Shown here: one piece after another, positions 8,612 through 17,463 of the stretch
Layout: every line of letters begins with the position of its first letter
How positions within the stretch are numbered: the first letter of the stretch is position 1
DNA from: VRUE01 sp963720805
Lineage (GTDB): Bacteria; Actinomycetota; Thermoleophilia; Solirubrobacterales; 70-9
DNA: 64,000 bases
Reading direction: 5' to 3'
Assembly (NCBI GenBank): GCA_963720805.1
Contig: CAVRGT010000013.1
Span: 1-64,000 of the forward strand
Program-made: the position numbers and the translations under genes
The notes under the pieces: model-generated
Databases searched by the model: none
What the model was told of the DNA's origin: nothing
The model's input: only the letters and a program-made list of their open reading frames with translations

Positions 8612-10132
8612 CTACTGGGCGACGAGTTGCAGCACTTCGTCGGCGTACTTGGCGACGAAGCTCGGTCCGACGCCGCTGATCTCGGCCAGGCCGGCCTCGT
8701 CGGCGGGACGGCTGGCGGCGATCGCCGCCAGCGTTTTGTTGTGGGCGACGGTGTAGGCGGGCTTGCCGGCCGCGGTCTTCAGCCGCCAGGCCTTGAGCTG
8801 CTCGAAGAGCGGCGCGTCGGCCTCGCTCAGCTCGGCCGGCGGCGCCTTCGGCTTGGCCGTGCGGCGGACCACGATCGTCTCCGGGTCGGGCAGCCAACCC
8901 GCGTCGTCGCAGATGTCGCAGCAGCGGCCGAGCGGCCGGCCCGCCGTGCTGTCGCCGAAGTGGTCGAGGATGCTGCGGCGGCGGCAGCGGTCGCTGTAGA
9001 TGAAGGACTTGATCGTGCGGTAATCGCGCCAGCCGCGCTCGCGGGCGATCGTCAGCTCCGGGTCGCGCTGCTCGATGAAGCGCACGAGCCGGCCGAGGTC
9101 GGCCTTCATCGCCAGCAGCACCGCCTTCGCGGGCAAGCCGTCGCGGCCACCGCGCCCGGCCTCCTGGTAGTAGGCCTCGAGGCTGGTCGGGATCGCCATG
9201 TGCCATACCGAGCGCACGTCGGCCTTGTCGACCCCCATGCCGAAGGCGTTGGTGGCGACGATCACTTCGGCGTCGCCTTCCATGAAGCGGCGCTGGGTCG
9301 AGGTGCGGTCTTCGGACTCCATGCCGGCGTGGTAGGCGAGCGCCCGCAGGCCGGACTCGCGCAGCGCCTGGGCGACCTCGTCTGTGTCCCGGCGGGTGCC
9401 GCAATAGACGATCGCGGGCCGGTTCTCCGGGTCGGCGAGGCCGCCTTCGAGCAACGCCAGTCGCCTCGCCTTCGAGCCTTTGCCCTCCAGGTGCACAACA
9501 TCGAAGGAGAGGTTGGGCCGGTCGAAGCCGGAGCGCACCTGCAGCGCTTGCTTGAGGCCGAAGCGGGAGACGATCTCGGCCGCCACAGCCTTGGTCGCCG
9601 TCGCCGTGCAGGCCATCACCGGCGGCCGCCCGAGCCGCTCGGCGATCTCGGGCAGGCGCAGGTAGTCGGGGCGGAAGTCGTGACCCCATTCCGAGACGCA
9701 GTGCGCCTCATCGACCGCGAGCAGGTCGATCCGCCGTTGCGCCAGGGCGTCGAGGAAGACGGGCGAGGCGAAGCGCTCGGGTGAGCAGTAGACGATCCGC
9801 GCCGCGCCGCTGCGCACCTGGTCGAGGGCTTCGCGGGCTCCTTCGGGGCTCATCGCCGAGGAGATCATCGCCACTGGGTGCCCGGCCGCGGTCAGCCGCC
9901 GCCACTGGTCCTGCATCAGCGCGATCAGTGGGCTGACCACGATCGTCAGGTCCTCGCTCGCCAATCCCGGCAGCTGGTAGCAGAGGCTCTTGCCGCCACC
10001 GGTCGGCATCACGATCAGCGAGTCGCGCCCCTCGAGCCCGGCCTCGACCGCCTCCTTCTGACCCGGCCGCCAGCTCTCGAAGCCAAGCTCGGAGAGCAGC
10101 TCGTCGGCTCTGTTTCCTGTCGCGAGAGTCAT
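8612..10132 (-). CDS. recQ: ATP-dependent DNA helicase RecQ
   Basis: A 506-residue superfamily-2 helicase. Walker A is VMPTGGGKSLCYQLP (about residues 41-55). It also has VSPLIALMQDQ, the Walker B box AVDEAHCVSEWGHDFRP, ATNAFGMGVDKADVR and YYQEAGRGGRDG, all diagnostic of RecQ. The zinc cysteines lie in the CRRRSILDHFGD to RCCDICDDAG segment. A C-terminal HRDC domain follows (FEQLKAWRLKTAAGKPAYTVAHNKTL). RecQ unwinds branched DNA in recombination and fork repair. The start is set by the family N-terminus. The open frame continues upstream only because the frameshifted efeO-like gene shares its frame. Confidence 0.9.
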   Translation of the reverse strand: MTLATGNRADELLSELGFESWRPGQKEAVEAGLEGRDSLIVMPTGGGKSLCYQLPGLASEDLTIVVSPLIALMQDQWRRLTAAGHPVAMISSAMSPEGAREALDQVRSGAARIVYCSPERFASPVFLDALAQRRIDLLAVDEAHCVSEWGHDFRPDYLRLPEIAERLGRPPVMACTATATKAVAAEIVSRFGLKQALQVRSGFDRPNLSFDVVHLEGKGSKARRLALLEGGLADPENRPAIVYCGTRRDTDEVAQALRESGLRALAYHAGMESEDRTSTQRRFMEGDAEVIVATNAFGMGVDKADVRSVWHMAIPTSLEAYYQEAGRGGRDGLPAKAVLLAMKADLGRLVRFIEQRDPELTIARERGWRDYRTIKSFIYSDRCRRRSILDHFGDSTAGRPLGRCCDICDDAGWLPDPETIVVRRTAKPKAPPAELSEADAPLFEQLKAWRLKTAAGKPAYTVAHNKTLAAIAASRPADEAGLAEISGVGPSFVAKYADEVLQLVAQ

Positions 10133-10151
10133 TGGGACCAGGCTATGGGTC

Positions 10152-11259
10152 TCAGCCGACGATCTGGGCGGGCACCTGTGACAAGTCCTCGGCGAGAGCG
10201 TCGATTTTCTGTGCCAACTTGCGCGTGTCGGCCTTGCTGAGCTGGGTGTAGGAGACGAATCCGCCGCCGCGCCGGTAGGGCTCAAGCGAGACGTAAACGT
10301 CTTCAAAGCTCGCTTCGATTTCCTTTGCCTGCTTCGAGTCCTTCTTGGAGAGCAGCGGCTCGATTGCTTCGAAGGCCGCCTCGGCGCCTTCGACGTTGGC
10401 CTCGAAGTCGACCAGGTCGAGGTGCGAGTAGCGCTCCTCCTCGCCGCTGATCTTCGAGGCCCCGACCTCGCCGAGCAGCTCGTTGGCGCCGTTGGCGATC
10501 TGGGCCGCCTGCAGTGGACGTGCTTGACCTTCTGCTCGAGTTCTTCGACGTCGGCGAGCAACTGCTCCGCGACGGGAGCCATCGCCTTGGCGGTGTCTTC
10601 TTCCCAGAGCGCCTTCTCGATCCGGTGGAAGCCGCCGAATTCACTTGCCGCTACGTCGTTCTCCCGGGCGTCGATGCGGGGGTCGAGGTCGCCAAAGGAC
10701 TCGGCCACCGGCTCGATTCGCTCGTAGGGAGTGCGCGCCGCCGCGTACAGCGACTTGGCCTTCTCCACTTCGCCCGCGACGACCGCGGCGACGAAGGGTT
10801 CGGTCTGCTCGACCAGCTCGTCGGTGTTGTGCTCCAGGTACCCGCGGTACTGCGCGATCGCGCTCTTTTCGTCCGCGCCGCCGCTGCTCGCCTTGGCCTT
10901 GCCGGTGACGCTCAAGGTACCTTCGTCCTTGGAGCCGCCGGGGCAGTAGATCGTGTAGTCGCCCGCGTCGAGCGTCAGCGAGAAGCTGCCGGAGAGACCG
11001 TCGGAGAGGTTCTCCTTCTCACCGAGGATGGTGTCGCCTTCGATCACCTCGAACTCGGTAACCGCCGTGGTGCCGGCGTTTTCGACTTCGAAGACGATCG
11101 GCCCGGCCGGCGCGCTCGGCCGAGTTCGGCACGCAGCCCGCATCGGTCAGTTCGAAGGAGAGCACCTTCGCCCCCGGCAGGTGCGTCCTCGCTCGAGCCG
11201 CACCCGGCCCCCAACCCAACAAACCCAAAAACAAAAACAACAACGACAAACCGCGTCAT
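10152..11259 (-). CDS. efeO: EfeO-type iron-uptake lipoprotein (cupredoxin plus imelysin-like domain), several frameshifts
   Basis: The start at 11259 follows an AGGGGAGA ribosome site and encodes a lipoprotein signal (VGLGAGCGSS, lipid on the Cys). Next come a cupredoxin-like part (FEVENAGTTAVTEFEVIEGD, then DAGDYTIYCPGG) and an imelysin/EfeO helical part (YLEHNTDELVEQTEPFVAAV, DARENDVAASEFGGFHRIEKALW). Frame changes near 11175, 11125 and 10512 interrupt it. At 10512 the order GCAGTGG where GCAGCTGG is expected looks like one lost base. After the last break the frame reads to a TGA at 10152-10154. EfeO binds extracellular iron for the EfeU channel. A palindrome at 11343 may regulate it. Confidence 0.75.
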
Positions 11260-11283
11260 GGACTCTCCCCTGTTGTGAGTTCG

Positions 11284-11313
11284 TCGTTATGGGTGCGTAT
11301 TCCCCCATAACGA
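11284..11313. repeat. Hairpin TCGTTATGGG / CCCATAACGA upstream of efeO
   Basis: Arms 11284-11293 and 11304-11313 are perfect and separated by 10 bases. It lies 25-54 bases upstream of the efeO start, in its probable leader. It could be an operator or a leader hairpin. I see no second copy in this window. Confidence 0.55.
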
Positions 11314-11342
11314 TGAAGTCAGCAATCGGTGCTTGAACGAAG

Positions 11343-11356
11343 TTAGGGCACCCTAA
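11343..11356. promoter_or_regulatory. Candidate iron-box operator TTAGG-N4-CCTAA upstream of efeO
   Basis: TTAGGGCACCCTAA is a near-perfect palindrome 84-97 bases upstream of the efeO start. The same TTAGG-N4-CCTAA layout occurs upstream of efeU at 13586-13599. The half-sites resemble those of DtxR/IdeR iron boxes, but the spacing is shorter than the known 19-base consensus. Binding by a DtxR-like regulator is therefore an inference from the sequence and the iron-uptake context. Confidence 0.55.
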
Positions 11357-11384
11357 CAAAAACCGACAGACAAGTCGGATTAAG

Positions 11385-11431
11385 TTCCGGTGCGCCTTAT
11401 GCACGCCTGCGGTGCAAAAGGCGCACCGGAA
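11385..11431. repeat. Palindrome family A, copy 2
   Basis: Arms of 20 bases (11385-11404 and 11412-11431) have one mismatch and a 7-base spacer. It starts 3 bases after the efeB stop. It is nearly identical to the element at 1754-1806 over about 43 bases (GGTGCGCCTTATGC ... AAGGCGCACCGGAA), which makes this a dispersed repeat. Confidence 0.85.
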
Positions 11432-11433
11432 GC

Positions 11434-12668
11434 TCAGCCGAGCAGGGTTTCGCCGACGTAGCCGCCCTTGTGGGCGCCGGGGGGGACGGCGAAGAGGGCG
11501 CTGCCGACGTGCTTGATGTACTCGTTGAGCGCGTCGTTGGAGCCAAGCCGGCGTCTGGATCGGGACGAACTGCGTTCGCGGGTCGCGCTGGAAGCAGATG
11601 AAGAAGAGGCCGGCTTCGAGCTCGCCGAGGCTCTGTCGACGCCGTCGGTGAAGGAGTAGCCGCGGCGCAGGATCCGCTCGCCCCCGTTGGCCGAAGCGGA
11701 GGCGAGGCGGACGTGGGCGTCGACCGGGATCACCGGTTTGCCGTCGCGTTCGGCCTCGAGGTCGAGCGGGTCGAACTCGTCGCTGCCGCCCAGCGGGGCG
11801 CCGCTGTACTTGTCGCGGCCGATCGTCTGCTCCTGGTCTTCCAGCGCCGAGCGGTCCCAGACCTCGAGCAGCATGCGGATGCGACGGGTCACCACGTAGC
11901 TGCCGCCGCGCATCCAGGCCGGCCCTTCGTTGCCGACCCAGACGTAGCGGTCCATCGCCGCCGTGTCCTCGGCCTTGATGTTGGCGGTGCCGTCCTTGAA
12001 GCCCATCAGGTTGCGCGGTGTCGCCTGGCTGCGGCTGGTGGACGCGGTGCGGCCGAAGCCGAGCTGCGACCAGCGCATCACCACGGTGCCGCGTCCGATC
12101 CGCGCCAGGTTGCGGATCGCGTGGAAGGCGATCTGGGGATCGTCGGAGCAGGCCTGCACGCAGATGTCGCCGCCGCCTTCGAGCCGGTCGAGCTCGTCGG
12201 CGGGCAGCGGCGGGATCGGCGCCAGTGCGGCGGGGCGCTGCGCGGCCAGCCCCAGCTCGCGCCGTCCGAAGAGGCTCGGCCCGAAGCCGAAGGTGACGGT
12301 CAGCCGCGAGGGCAGCAGGCCGACCGTCTCGCCGGTGTCGTCGGGCGGCGCCAGCTCGACGCCGTTGGCGTCGCCGATCATCTGCCCGGCGGTCATCTCG
12401 GCGGCCGCGCTCGACCACTCCTCCATCAGCTCGCGCAACGCCGCGCGGCTCGGGTCGACCAGGTCGAAGGTGGCGAAGTGGAGGCGGTCCTGGGCGGGGG
12501 TGTCGATCCCGGCCTGGTGCTCGCCGTAGAAGGGGACCGAGCCGGTGCCGTCGGCTCCCCTGCGCCTCGTCACTGCCGAGCCAGGTATCCGGCGGCGCCC
12601 CCGAGGCCGATGCCGGCGGCGCCGACTCCGGCCGAGGCAAGCAGCCGCCGCCGCGTCAGCTCGGTCAT
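11434..12668 (-). CDS. efeB: EfeB-type Dyp peroxidase / deferrochelatase, Tat-exported, several frameshifts
   Basis: The start at 12668 gives a twin-arginine signal (MTELTRRRLLASAGVGAAGI). After a frame change near 12570 comes a Dyp-type peroxidase. It has the conserved GFKDGTANIK block (the GxxDG motif with its catalytic Asp), the heme-site region YVVTRRIRMLLEVWDRSALEDQEQTIGRDK and a C-terminal YIKHVGSALFAVPPG. Between about 11560 and 11630 the frame leaves and returns. The alternate frame reads SLGELEAGLFFICFQRDPRTQFVPIQ, which is exactly the family sequence, so two indels bracket it. The enzyme acts outside the membrane and oxidises ferrous iron or releases iron from heme. It lies between efeU and efeO. 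Confidence 0.8.
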
Positions 12669-12686
12669 CGCGTGCGGCGTCGGGGC

Positions 12687-13553
12687 TCAGGCCGGGCTCT
12701 GGGCCGGCGCGCCGCTGCCACGGGCGGGGGCGGGAGCGGCGCGGCGCACCCGCAGGCGGTCGGGCCAGAGCACGTAGAGGGCCATCGGCACCACGTAGAG
12801 CGGTAGATCAGCACCTCGCCGACCGTCGGCGAGGGCTGCAGGCCCAGCATCCCGGTCAGCAGCGAGCCGCGAGACCGTCCCCGGCTGCACCAGCCAGGTC
12901 AGGTCGAGCGCCTGGCCCTGCAGGCCGTTGAACCAGCCCGCCTCGTGGGCGGTGTGCAGGGAGGTCGAGAGCAGGCCGGCGGCGACGAAGACGAGGATCA
13001 GCCCGGTGACGCGGAAGAAGCGGGTGAGGTTGATCCGCACGCCGCCGCGGTAGATGCCAAGTCCGATGCCGACGGCGGCGAGCAGACCGATCACCGCGCC
13101 CGCGCCGGCCGCCGTGGTGTCACTGGCGTCCTGGAAGGCGGCGAGCAGGAAGACCGAGGTCTCGAAGCCCTCGCGCAGCACCGCCAGGAAAGCCATCGCG
13201 ACCAGGGCCATAGTCGAGCCGCTGGCCAGGGCGCTGGCCGCGTTGCCTTCCAGCACCTTCTTGATGCCCTTGGCGTTGCGCCGCATCCAGATGATCATGT
13301 AGCTGACCGCGCTCACCGCGATCAGCCCGATCACCGTCTCCAGGCCCTCCTGCTGGCGCTGGGGCAGGTCCTGGCCGACGAGGCGGAGGATCACCGCGAT
13401 GCCGACGCAGAGCGCAACCGCGATCGCCACGCCGAACCACATCTGGCGGATTGCGTCGCGGCGGCCCTCCTTGACCAGGAAGGCGGCGATGATGCCGATG
13501 ATCAGCGCGGCCTCGACGCCCTCGCGCAGGGCGATTACAAGAGTGGGGATCAT
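12687..13553 (-). CDS. efeU: EfeU, FTR1-family ferric iron permease, two compensating frameshifts
   Basis: An integral membrane protein with two FTR1 signature motifs, REGVE (near residue 10) and REGFE (about residue 128). Their glutamates bind iron during transport. Multiple hydrophobic helices follow the FTR1 pattern. Between about 12800 and 12870 the frame shifts out and back. The alternate frame there reads MLGLQPSPTVGEVLIY, which fits the family between TWLVQPGTVS and LLYVVPMALYVLWPDR. It is the first gene of the minus-strand cluster efeU-efeB-efeO, which imports iron across the inner membrane. The likely operator is 33-46 bases upstream of the start. Confidence 0.85.
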   Translation of the reverse strand: MIPTLVIALREGVEAALIIGIIAAFLVKEGRRDAIRQMWFGVAIAVALCVGIAVILRLVGQDLPQRQQEGLETVIGLIAVSAVSYMIIWMRRNAKGIKKVLEGNAASALASGSTMALVAMAFLAVLREGFETSVFLLAAFQDASDTTAAGAGAVIGLLAAVGIGLGIYRGGVRINLTRFFRVTGLILVFVAAGLLSTSLHTAHEAGWFNGLQGQALDLTWLVQPGTVSRLAADRDAGPAALADGRRGADLPLYVVPMALYVLWPDRLRVRRAAPAPARGSGAPAQSPA

Positions 13554-13585
13554 CGCGGCTGGTTTCTCTGCTGGTCCGACATCAA

Positions 13586-13599
13586 TTAGGCGTCCCTAA
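13586..13599. promoter_or_regulatory. Candidate iron-box operator TTAGG-N4-CCTAA upstream of efeU
   Basis: AATTAGGCGTCCCTAATT (13584-13601) is a palindrome with 7-base arms. Its core TTAGG-N4-CCTAA is repeated upstream of efeO. A second overlapping palindrome, CCCTAATTAGGG (13594-13605), adjoins it. The position 33-46 bases before the efeU start suits a repressor blocking the promoter. The identity of the regulator (DtxR/IdeR-like) is inferred. Confidence 0.6.
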
Positions 13600-13639
13600 T
13601 TAGGGGTCCCAAAGCTAGCACGCCTCCAGCGATGCCGTG

Positions 13640-13689
13640 GCCGACGGGCCTCAAAGTGGGCCTATATGTCGACTTTGAGGCCCGTCGGC
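13640..13689. repeat. Palindrome family B, copy 1
   Basis: Perfect 18-base arms (13640-13657 and 13672-13689) enclose 14 bases. It begins 2 bases past the zwf stop codon. A related element with the same outer arms (CCGACGGGCCT / AGGCCCGTCGG type) lies between cydA and cydB at 31980-32026. Confidence 0.85.
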
Positions 13690-13691
13690 AC

Positions 13692-15095
13692 TCAGGGCAG
13701 CCAGGGCTCGTGCCACTGGGTGATGCCGCGAGTCAGCTTCTCCGCCTCGGGCGGGCCCCAGGTGCCGGGCTCGTACTGGTGCACGGGGCCTGGGTCGTCG
13801 AGCAGGGGCTGGACGATGCGCCAGGTCTCCTCGACCGTGTCCTGGCGGGTGAAGAGCTGGTGGTTGCCGGCGATCGCGTCACCGAGCAGCCGCTCGTAGG
13901 GCTCGGGCTCCTCGCCCGGCTCCTTTTCGAAGAGGACCTCCATGTCGGCCGGCTCGAAGGCCTCCTCTCCCGCTTTCTTGGCGAAGAGGCGCATGCGGGC
14001 ACCGGGCTCGGGCTCGATCCGCACCGTCATCTGGTTCGGGTCCGGTCGCTGACCGGCGCCGACGCCGAGTGGCGGCGGGCGCTTGAAGACGACCGTTACC
14101 TCGCTCGACTTCGCCGGCATGCACTTGCCGGCGCGGATGAAGAAGGGCACGCCGCTCCAGCGCCAGTTGTCGACCGCCAGCTCGATCGCGGCAAAGGTCT
14201 CCGTGGTGGAATCGGGGGCGACGTCCTTGACGTCGAGGAAGCCCTTGTACTGACCGCGCACGTAGCGCTTGGGATCGGCGGTCCGCGTCGCCTTGAAGAA
14301 TTCGAGCTTCTTGTCGCGGACCGAGTCGTGGTGGTTGCCGGTCGGCGGCCCCATGCCGACCAGGGCCAGCACCTGCAGGGCGTGGTTCTGGATCACGTCG
14401 CGCATCGCCCCGACGGCGTCGTAGAAGCGGCCGCGATCGTCGACCCCGAAGTTCTCGGCGATCGTCATCTGCACGTGCGAGACGTGCTGGCGGTTCCAGA
14501 TCGGCTCGAGGGTGGCGTTGGCGAAGCGCAGGTAGGTGATGTCCATCACCGGCTCCTTGCCGAGGTAATGGTCGATGCGCAGGATCTGGCGCTCGTCGAG
14601 CACTTCGCAGAGGTCGGCGTTGAGCGCCCGGGCCGAGGCCAGGTCGTGGCCGAAGGGCTTCTCGATCACGACGTGGGCGTTCTCGGTCAGCCCGGCGTCG
14701 CCGAGGCCGTGGACCACGGTGGCGAAGAGCGAAGGTGGGATCTCGAGGTAGAAGACGGGGTTCTTGGCCTCGCCGACCGCCGCCGCGACCCGTTTGAAGG
14801 TGGCGGCATCGGCGTAGTCACCCTGTACGTAGGAGAGGCGCTTGGCGAGGCGGGCGAAGACGTCCCCGTCGGGACCGTCGACGGTGGCGGCGATCGATTC
14901 GCGGGCGTGCTCGCGCAGCTTCTCGTCATCCCACTCGTCGATCGCGACGCCGACGATCGGGCAGTCGAGCTTGCCGCGCGCCTCGAGCCGGTAGAGCGCC
15001 CGGAAGGTCATCTTCTTCGCCAGGTCGCCGCTGATCCCGAAGATCGTCAGCACGTCGGCGTTGGCATCGGAGTGCTTGGCGTCGGCCCTGGCCAT
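13692..15095 (-). CDS. zwf: Glucose-6-phosphate 1-dehydrogenase
   Basis: A 467-residue enzyme that oxidises glucose-6-phosphate to 6-phosphogluconolactone and enters the oxidative pentose phosphate pathway. The NADP-binding opening is TIFGISGDLAKKM (usually GASGDLAxRK). The substrate/active-site motif is RIDHYLGKEPV (about residues 168-178), followed by the conserved block FANATLEPIWNRQHVSHVQ and IRAGKCMPAKSSEV. Length and motifs are normal and there is no frameshift. It diverges from gnd-pgl, about 70 bases apart, so the oxidative steps are clustered and may share a control region. Confidence 0.93.
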   Translation of the reverse strand: MARADAKHSDANADVLTIFGISGDLAKKMTFRALYRLEARGKLDCPIVGVAIDEWDDEKLREHARESIAATVDGPDGDVFARLAKRLSYVQGDYADAATFKRVAAAVGEAKNPVFYLEIPPSLFATVVHGLGDAGLTENAHVVIEKPFGHDLASARALNADLCEVLDERQILRIDHYLGKEPVMDITYLRFANATLEPIWNRQHVSHVQMTIAENFGVDDRGRFYDAVGAMRDVIQNHALQVLALVGMGPPTGNHHDSVRDKKLEFFKATRTADPKRYVRGQYKGFLDVKDVAPDSTTETFAAIELAVDNWRWSGVPFFIRAGKCMPAKSSEVTVVFKRPPPLGVGAGQRPDPNQMTVRIEPEPGARMRLFAKKAGEEAFEPADMEVLFEKEPGEEPEPYERLLGDAIAGNHQLFTRQDTVEETWRIVQPLLDDPGPVHQYEPGTWGPPEAEKLTRGITQWHEPWLP

Positions 15096-15165
15096 TCGTC
15101 CGCCAGGCTACCCGTTGGTCGCCCTGAGCCACACACGGGCCACCCGCTCGCATAGGGTTAGGGCC

Positions 15166-16182
15166 ATGGAGCTGGGAATGGTCGGACTCGGCCGCATGGG
15201 CGCCAACATGGCGCGACGGCTGATGCGCGACGGACACCGCCTCGTCGTCTTCGACGTCAACCCCGATGCTGTCTCGGAGCTGGCCGGGGAGGGCGCCGAG
15301 GGCGCCTCTTCGCTGGAGGATCTGGCCGCGAAGCTGAGCGCGCCGCGGTCGGTTTGGGTGATGGTGCCGGCGGGCGAGATCACCGAGAAGACCGTCGAGG
15401 AGGTCGCCGCCGTGCTCGACTCCGGCGACGCGATCATCGACGGCGGCAACTCCTACTACCGCGATGATATTCGGCGCGCTGAGAAGGTGGGCGAGCAGGG
15501 GATCGATTACGTCGATTGTGGGACCAGCGGTGGCGTCTTCGGTCTCGACCGCGGCTACTGCCTGATGATCGGCGGCCCGGATGGGGCCGTGCAGCGGCTC
15601 GACTCGGTCTTCGCCTCGCTGGCGCCGGGCGTCGAGTCGGCGGAGCGCACGCCGGGGCGCAGCGGTGAGCCCAACGCCGCCGAGAACGGCTACCTGCACT
15701 GCGGCCCAAACGGCGCCGGGCACTTCGTCAAGATGGTCCACAACGGGATCGAGTACGGCGTGATGGCCGCCTACGCCGAGGGTCTCAACATCCTCAAGAA
15801 CGCCAACGCCGGCAAGGTCGAGCGCGAGGCCGACGCCGAGACGGCTCCGATGGAGCAGCCCGAGTACTACCAGTACGACCTCGACCTGCCCGAGGTGACC
15901 GAGGTCTGGCGCCGCGGCAGCGTAATCGGCTCCTGGTTGCTGGACCTGACCGCCGCCTCGATGCAGGAATCGGCCGACCTCGCCGAGTTCGAGGGCCGGG
16001 TCTCCGATTCAGGCGAGGGCCGCTGGACCTCGATCGCCGCGATCGACGAGGGCGTGCCGGCCCCGGTCCTGACCACCGCGCTGTACGAGCGCTTCGCCTC
16101 GCGCGGGCTCGACGACTTCGCCGACAAGGTGCTCTCGGCGATGCGCAAGCAGTTCGGTGGCCACGACGAGAAGTCTTCCTAG
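15166..16182 (+). CDS. gnd: 6-phosphogluconate dehydrogenase, decarboxylating (short, YqeC/GntZ type)
   Basis: A 338-residue enzyme converting 6-phosphogluconate to ribulose-5-phosphate. The dinucleotide fold starts with MVGLGRMGANMARRL. YVDCGTSGGVFGLDRGYCLMIGG is the substrate region typical of the short class, and GAGHFVKMVHNGIEYG carries the catalytic lysine. The short length (classical enzymes are about 470 residues) points to the often NAD-preferring branch, which is an inference. I chose the ATG at 15166 because the dinucleotide fold starts at once. pgl follows after 8 bases, so the two form an operon. Confidence 0.92.
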   Translation: MELGMVGLGRMGANMARRLMRDGHRLVVFDVNPDAVSELAGEGAEGASSLEDLAAKLSAPRSVWVMVPAGEITEKTVEEVAAVLDSGDAIIDGGNSYYRDDIRRAEKVGEQGIDYVDCGTSGGVFGLDRGYCLMIGGPDGAVQRLDSVFASLAPGVESAERTPGRSGEPNAAENGYLHCGPNGAGHFVKMVHNGIEYGVMAAYAEGLNILKNANAGKVEREADAETAPMEQPEYYQYDLDLPEVTEVWRRGSVIGSWLLDLTAASMQESADLAEFEGRVSDSGEGRWTSIAAIDEGVPAPVLTTALYERFASRGLDDFADKVLSAMRKQFGGHDEKSS

Positions 16183-16190
16183 GCGGCAGC

Positions 16191-16859
16191 GTGGCAATCG
16201 AGCTCGAGGTCTGCGCCGATGAAAAGGCGGCGGCGCGCCGTGCCGCCGAGGTGATCGCCGCGATCGGTGCCGCCGCGGTCGTCGAGCGCAACACCTTCTC
16301 GCTGGCGATGAGCGGTGGCCGCAGCCCCTGGGCGATGCTGGCGATCCTCGGCGAAGAAGAGCAGATGCCGTGGGACAAAGCCGAGCTCTTCCAGGTCGAC
16401 GAGCGGATCGCCTCGCCGGGCAGCGAGGACCGCAACCTCACCCACATGGTCCTCGGCCTCTCGATGGACCACCAGGCGATGCTGCGGCCGATGCCGGTGA
16501 CCCAGCGCGACCTCGAGGGCGCCGCCCACGACTACGAAAACACGCTTCCCGACCCGCTCGACTGCGTCCACCTCGGGCTCGGCCCCGACGGCCACACCGC
16601 CTCGTTGGTGCCGGGTGACCTCGTGCTCGAGGTCACGAACCGCCGCGTCGCCCTGACCGAGACCGCCTACCAGGGCCACCACCGCATGACCCTCACCTAC
16701 CCGGCCCTTAACTCGGCCCGCCAGATCGTCTGGCTGATCACCGGCCCCGACAAGGTTGACGCCCTGGCAAAGCTGATGGCCGGCGACAGCTCGATCCCGG
16801 CCGGCCGGGTCGAGAACGCACAGATGACCGTGATCGCCGACGCGGCCGCTTCGCCGTAG
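16191..16859 (+). CDS. pgl: 6-phosphogluconolactonase
   Basis: A 222-residue protein that starts with GTG, eight bases after the gnd stop. FSLAMSGGRSPWAML (phosphate-binding SGG region), FQVDERIAS, CVHLGLGPDGHTASLVPGD and the later TYPALNSARQIVWLITG are hallmarks of the DevB/Pgl lactonase family. It hydrolyses 6-phosphogluconolactone, the product of Zwf. With zwf and gnd it completes the oxidative branch in one locus. Confidence 0.92.
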   Translation: MAIELEVCADEKAAARRAAEVIAAIGAAAVVERNTFSLAMSGGRSPWAMLAILGEEEQMPWDKAELFQVDERIASPGSEDRNLTHMVLGLSMDHQAMLRPMPVTQRDLEGAAHDYENTLPDPLDCVHLGLGPDGHTASLVPGDLVLEVTNRRVALTETAYQGHHRMTLTYPALNSARQIVWLITGPDKVDALAKLMAGDSSIPAGRVENAQMTVIADAAASP

Positions 16860-16875
16860 TCACGACAGCGCGTCG

Positions 16876-17463
16876 CTACCCGTCCGGGGTGGTTCTGAGG
16901 GCCCTTAGTCGTTTAACCCGGTGGTCCGAGTCGCCCACCATTCGAACGAGCCATTTTTCGATTTGGTCCAGATCGAGGTTGTCCCCGGCGATCAGCATCT
17001 GTTCGATGTCAATCCAGTCCTTTTGACGGTCGAACATCGCCTTGCAGACCGCGAGGTGCTCTGGGCTGAGAATCGAGATGGTGACCTCGCCGAAGGGGAC
17101 CCGCCGGGATTCTCCGCGCATCTCGTCGTGTATCGGGTCGTAGGCGAAGAAGAGATCGACGGCATTGTCTCCCCACCAGAGCCGGCATTGCCCGTCTCGT
17201 TCGAGGGCCGACGGGTCGAGGCGATCAGCGCTGACCCCGATCTCGGTGAGCGCCTTGACCACATCCCCCCAGCGCTCGGTCGGAACGAAGACGTTGATGT
17301 CGATGTCGATCGTTACGCGGGGGTCGGCGTAGTAGGCAAGCGCCAGCGCTCCCCCTAGGGCATGCGGAACCTTCGCGTCCGTAAGCGCTTCGTGTATGAC
17401 GATCACCTTCTCGGGGAGGCTCGGCGGCTCCTCGAGTTGGTTTGTGTGCGGTGCGTCGCTCAC
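16876..17463 (-). CDS. Nucleotidyltransferase of the AbiEii/MNT type, probable toxin partner
   Basis: A 195-residue protein whose GTG start overlaps the upstream gene's TGA (GTGA). The core ALGGALALAYYADPRVTIDIDINVFVP is a nucleotidyltransferase motif: a GG pair, then the metal-binding D-x-D. NAVDLFFAYDPIHDEM gives the third acidic site. This resembles AbiEii-like enzymes of type IV toxin-antitoxin systems and related stand-alone nucleotidyltransferases. Coupling to the upstream gene and the palindromic operator support a toxin-antitoxin-like module. The modified target is unknown. It sits between the oxidative pentose-phosphate genes and an oxidoreductase, a place where accessory genes have entered. 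Confidence 0.65.
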   Translation of the reverse strand: MSDAPHTNQLEEPPSLPEKVIVIHEALTDAKVPHALGGALALAYYADPRVTIDIDINVFVPTERWGDVVKALTEIGVSADRLDPSALERDGQCRLWWGDNAVDLFFAYDPIHDEMRGESRRVPFGEVTISILSPEHLAVCKAMFDRQKDWIDIEQMLIAGDNLDLDQIEKWLVRMVGDSDHRVKRLRALRTTPDG

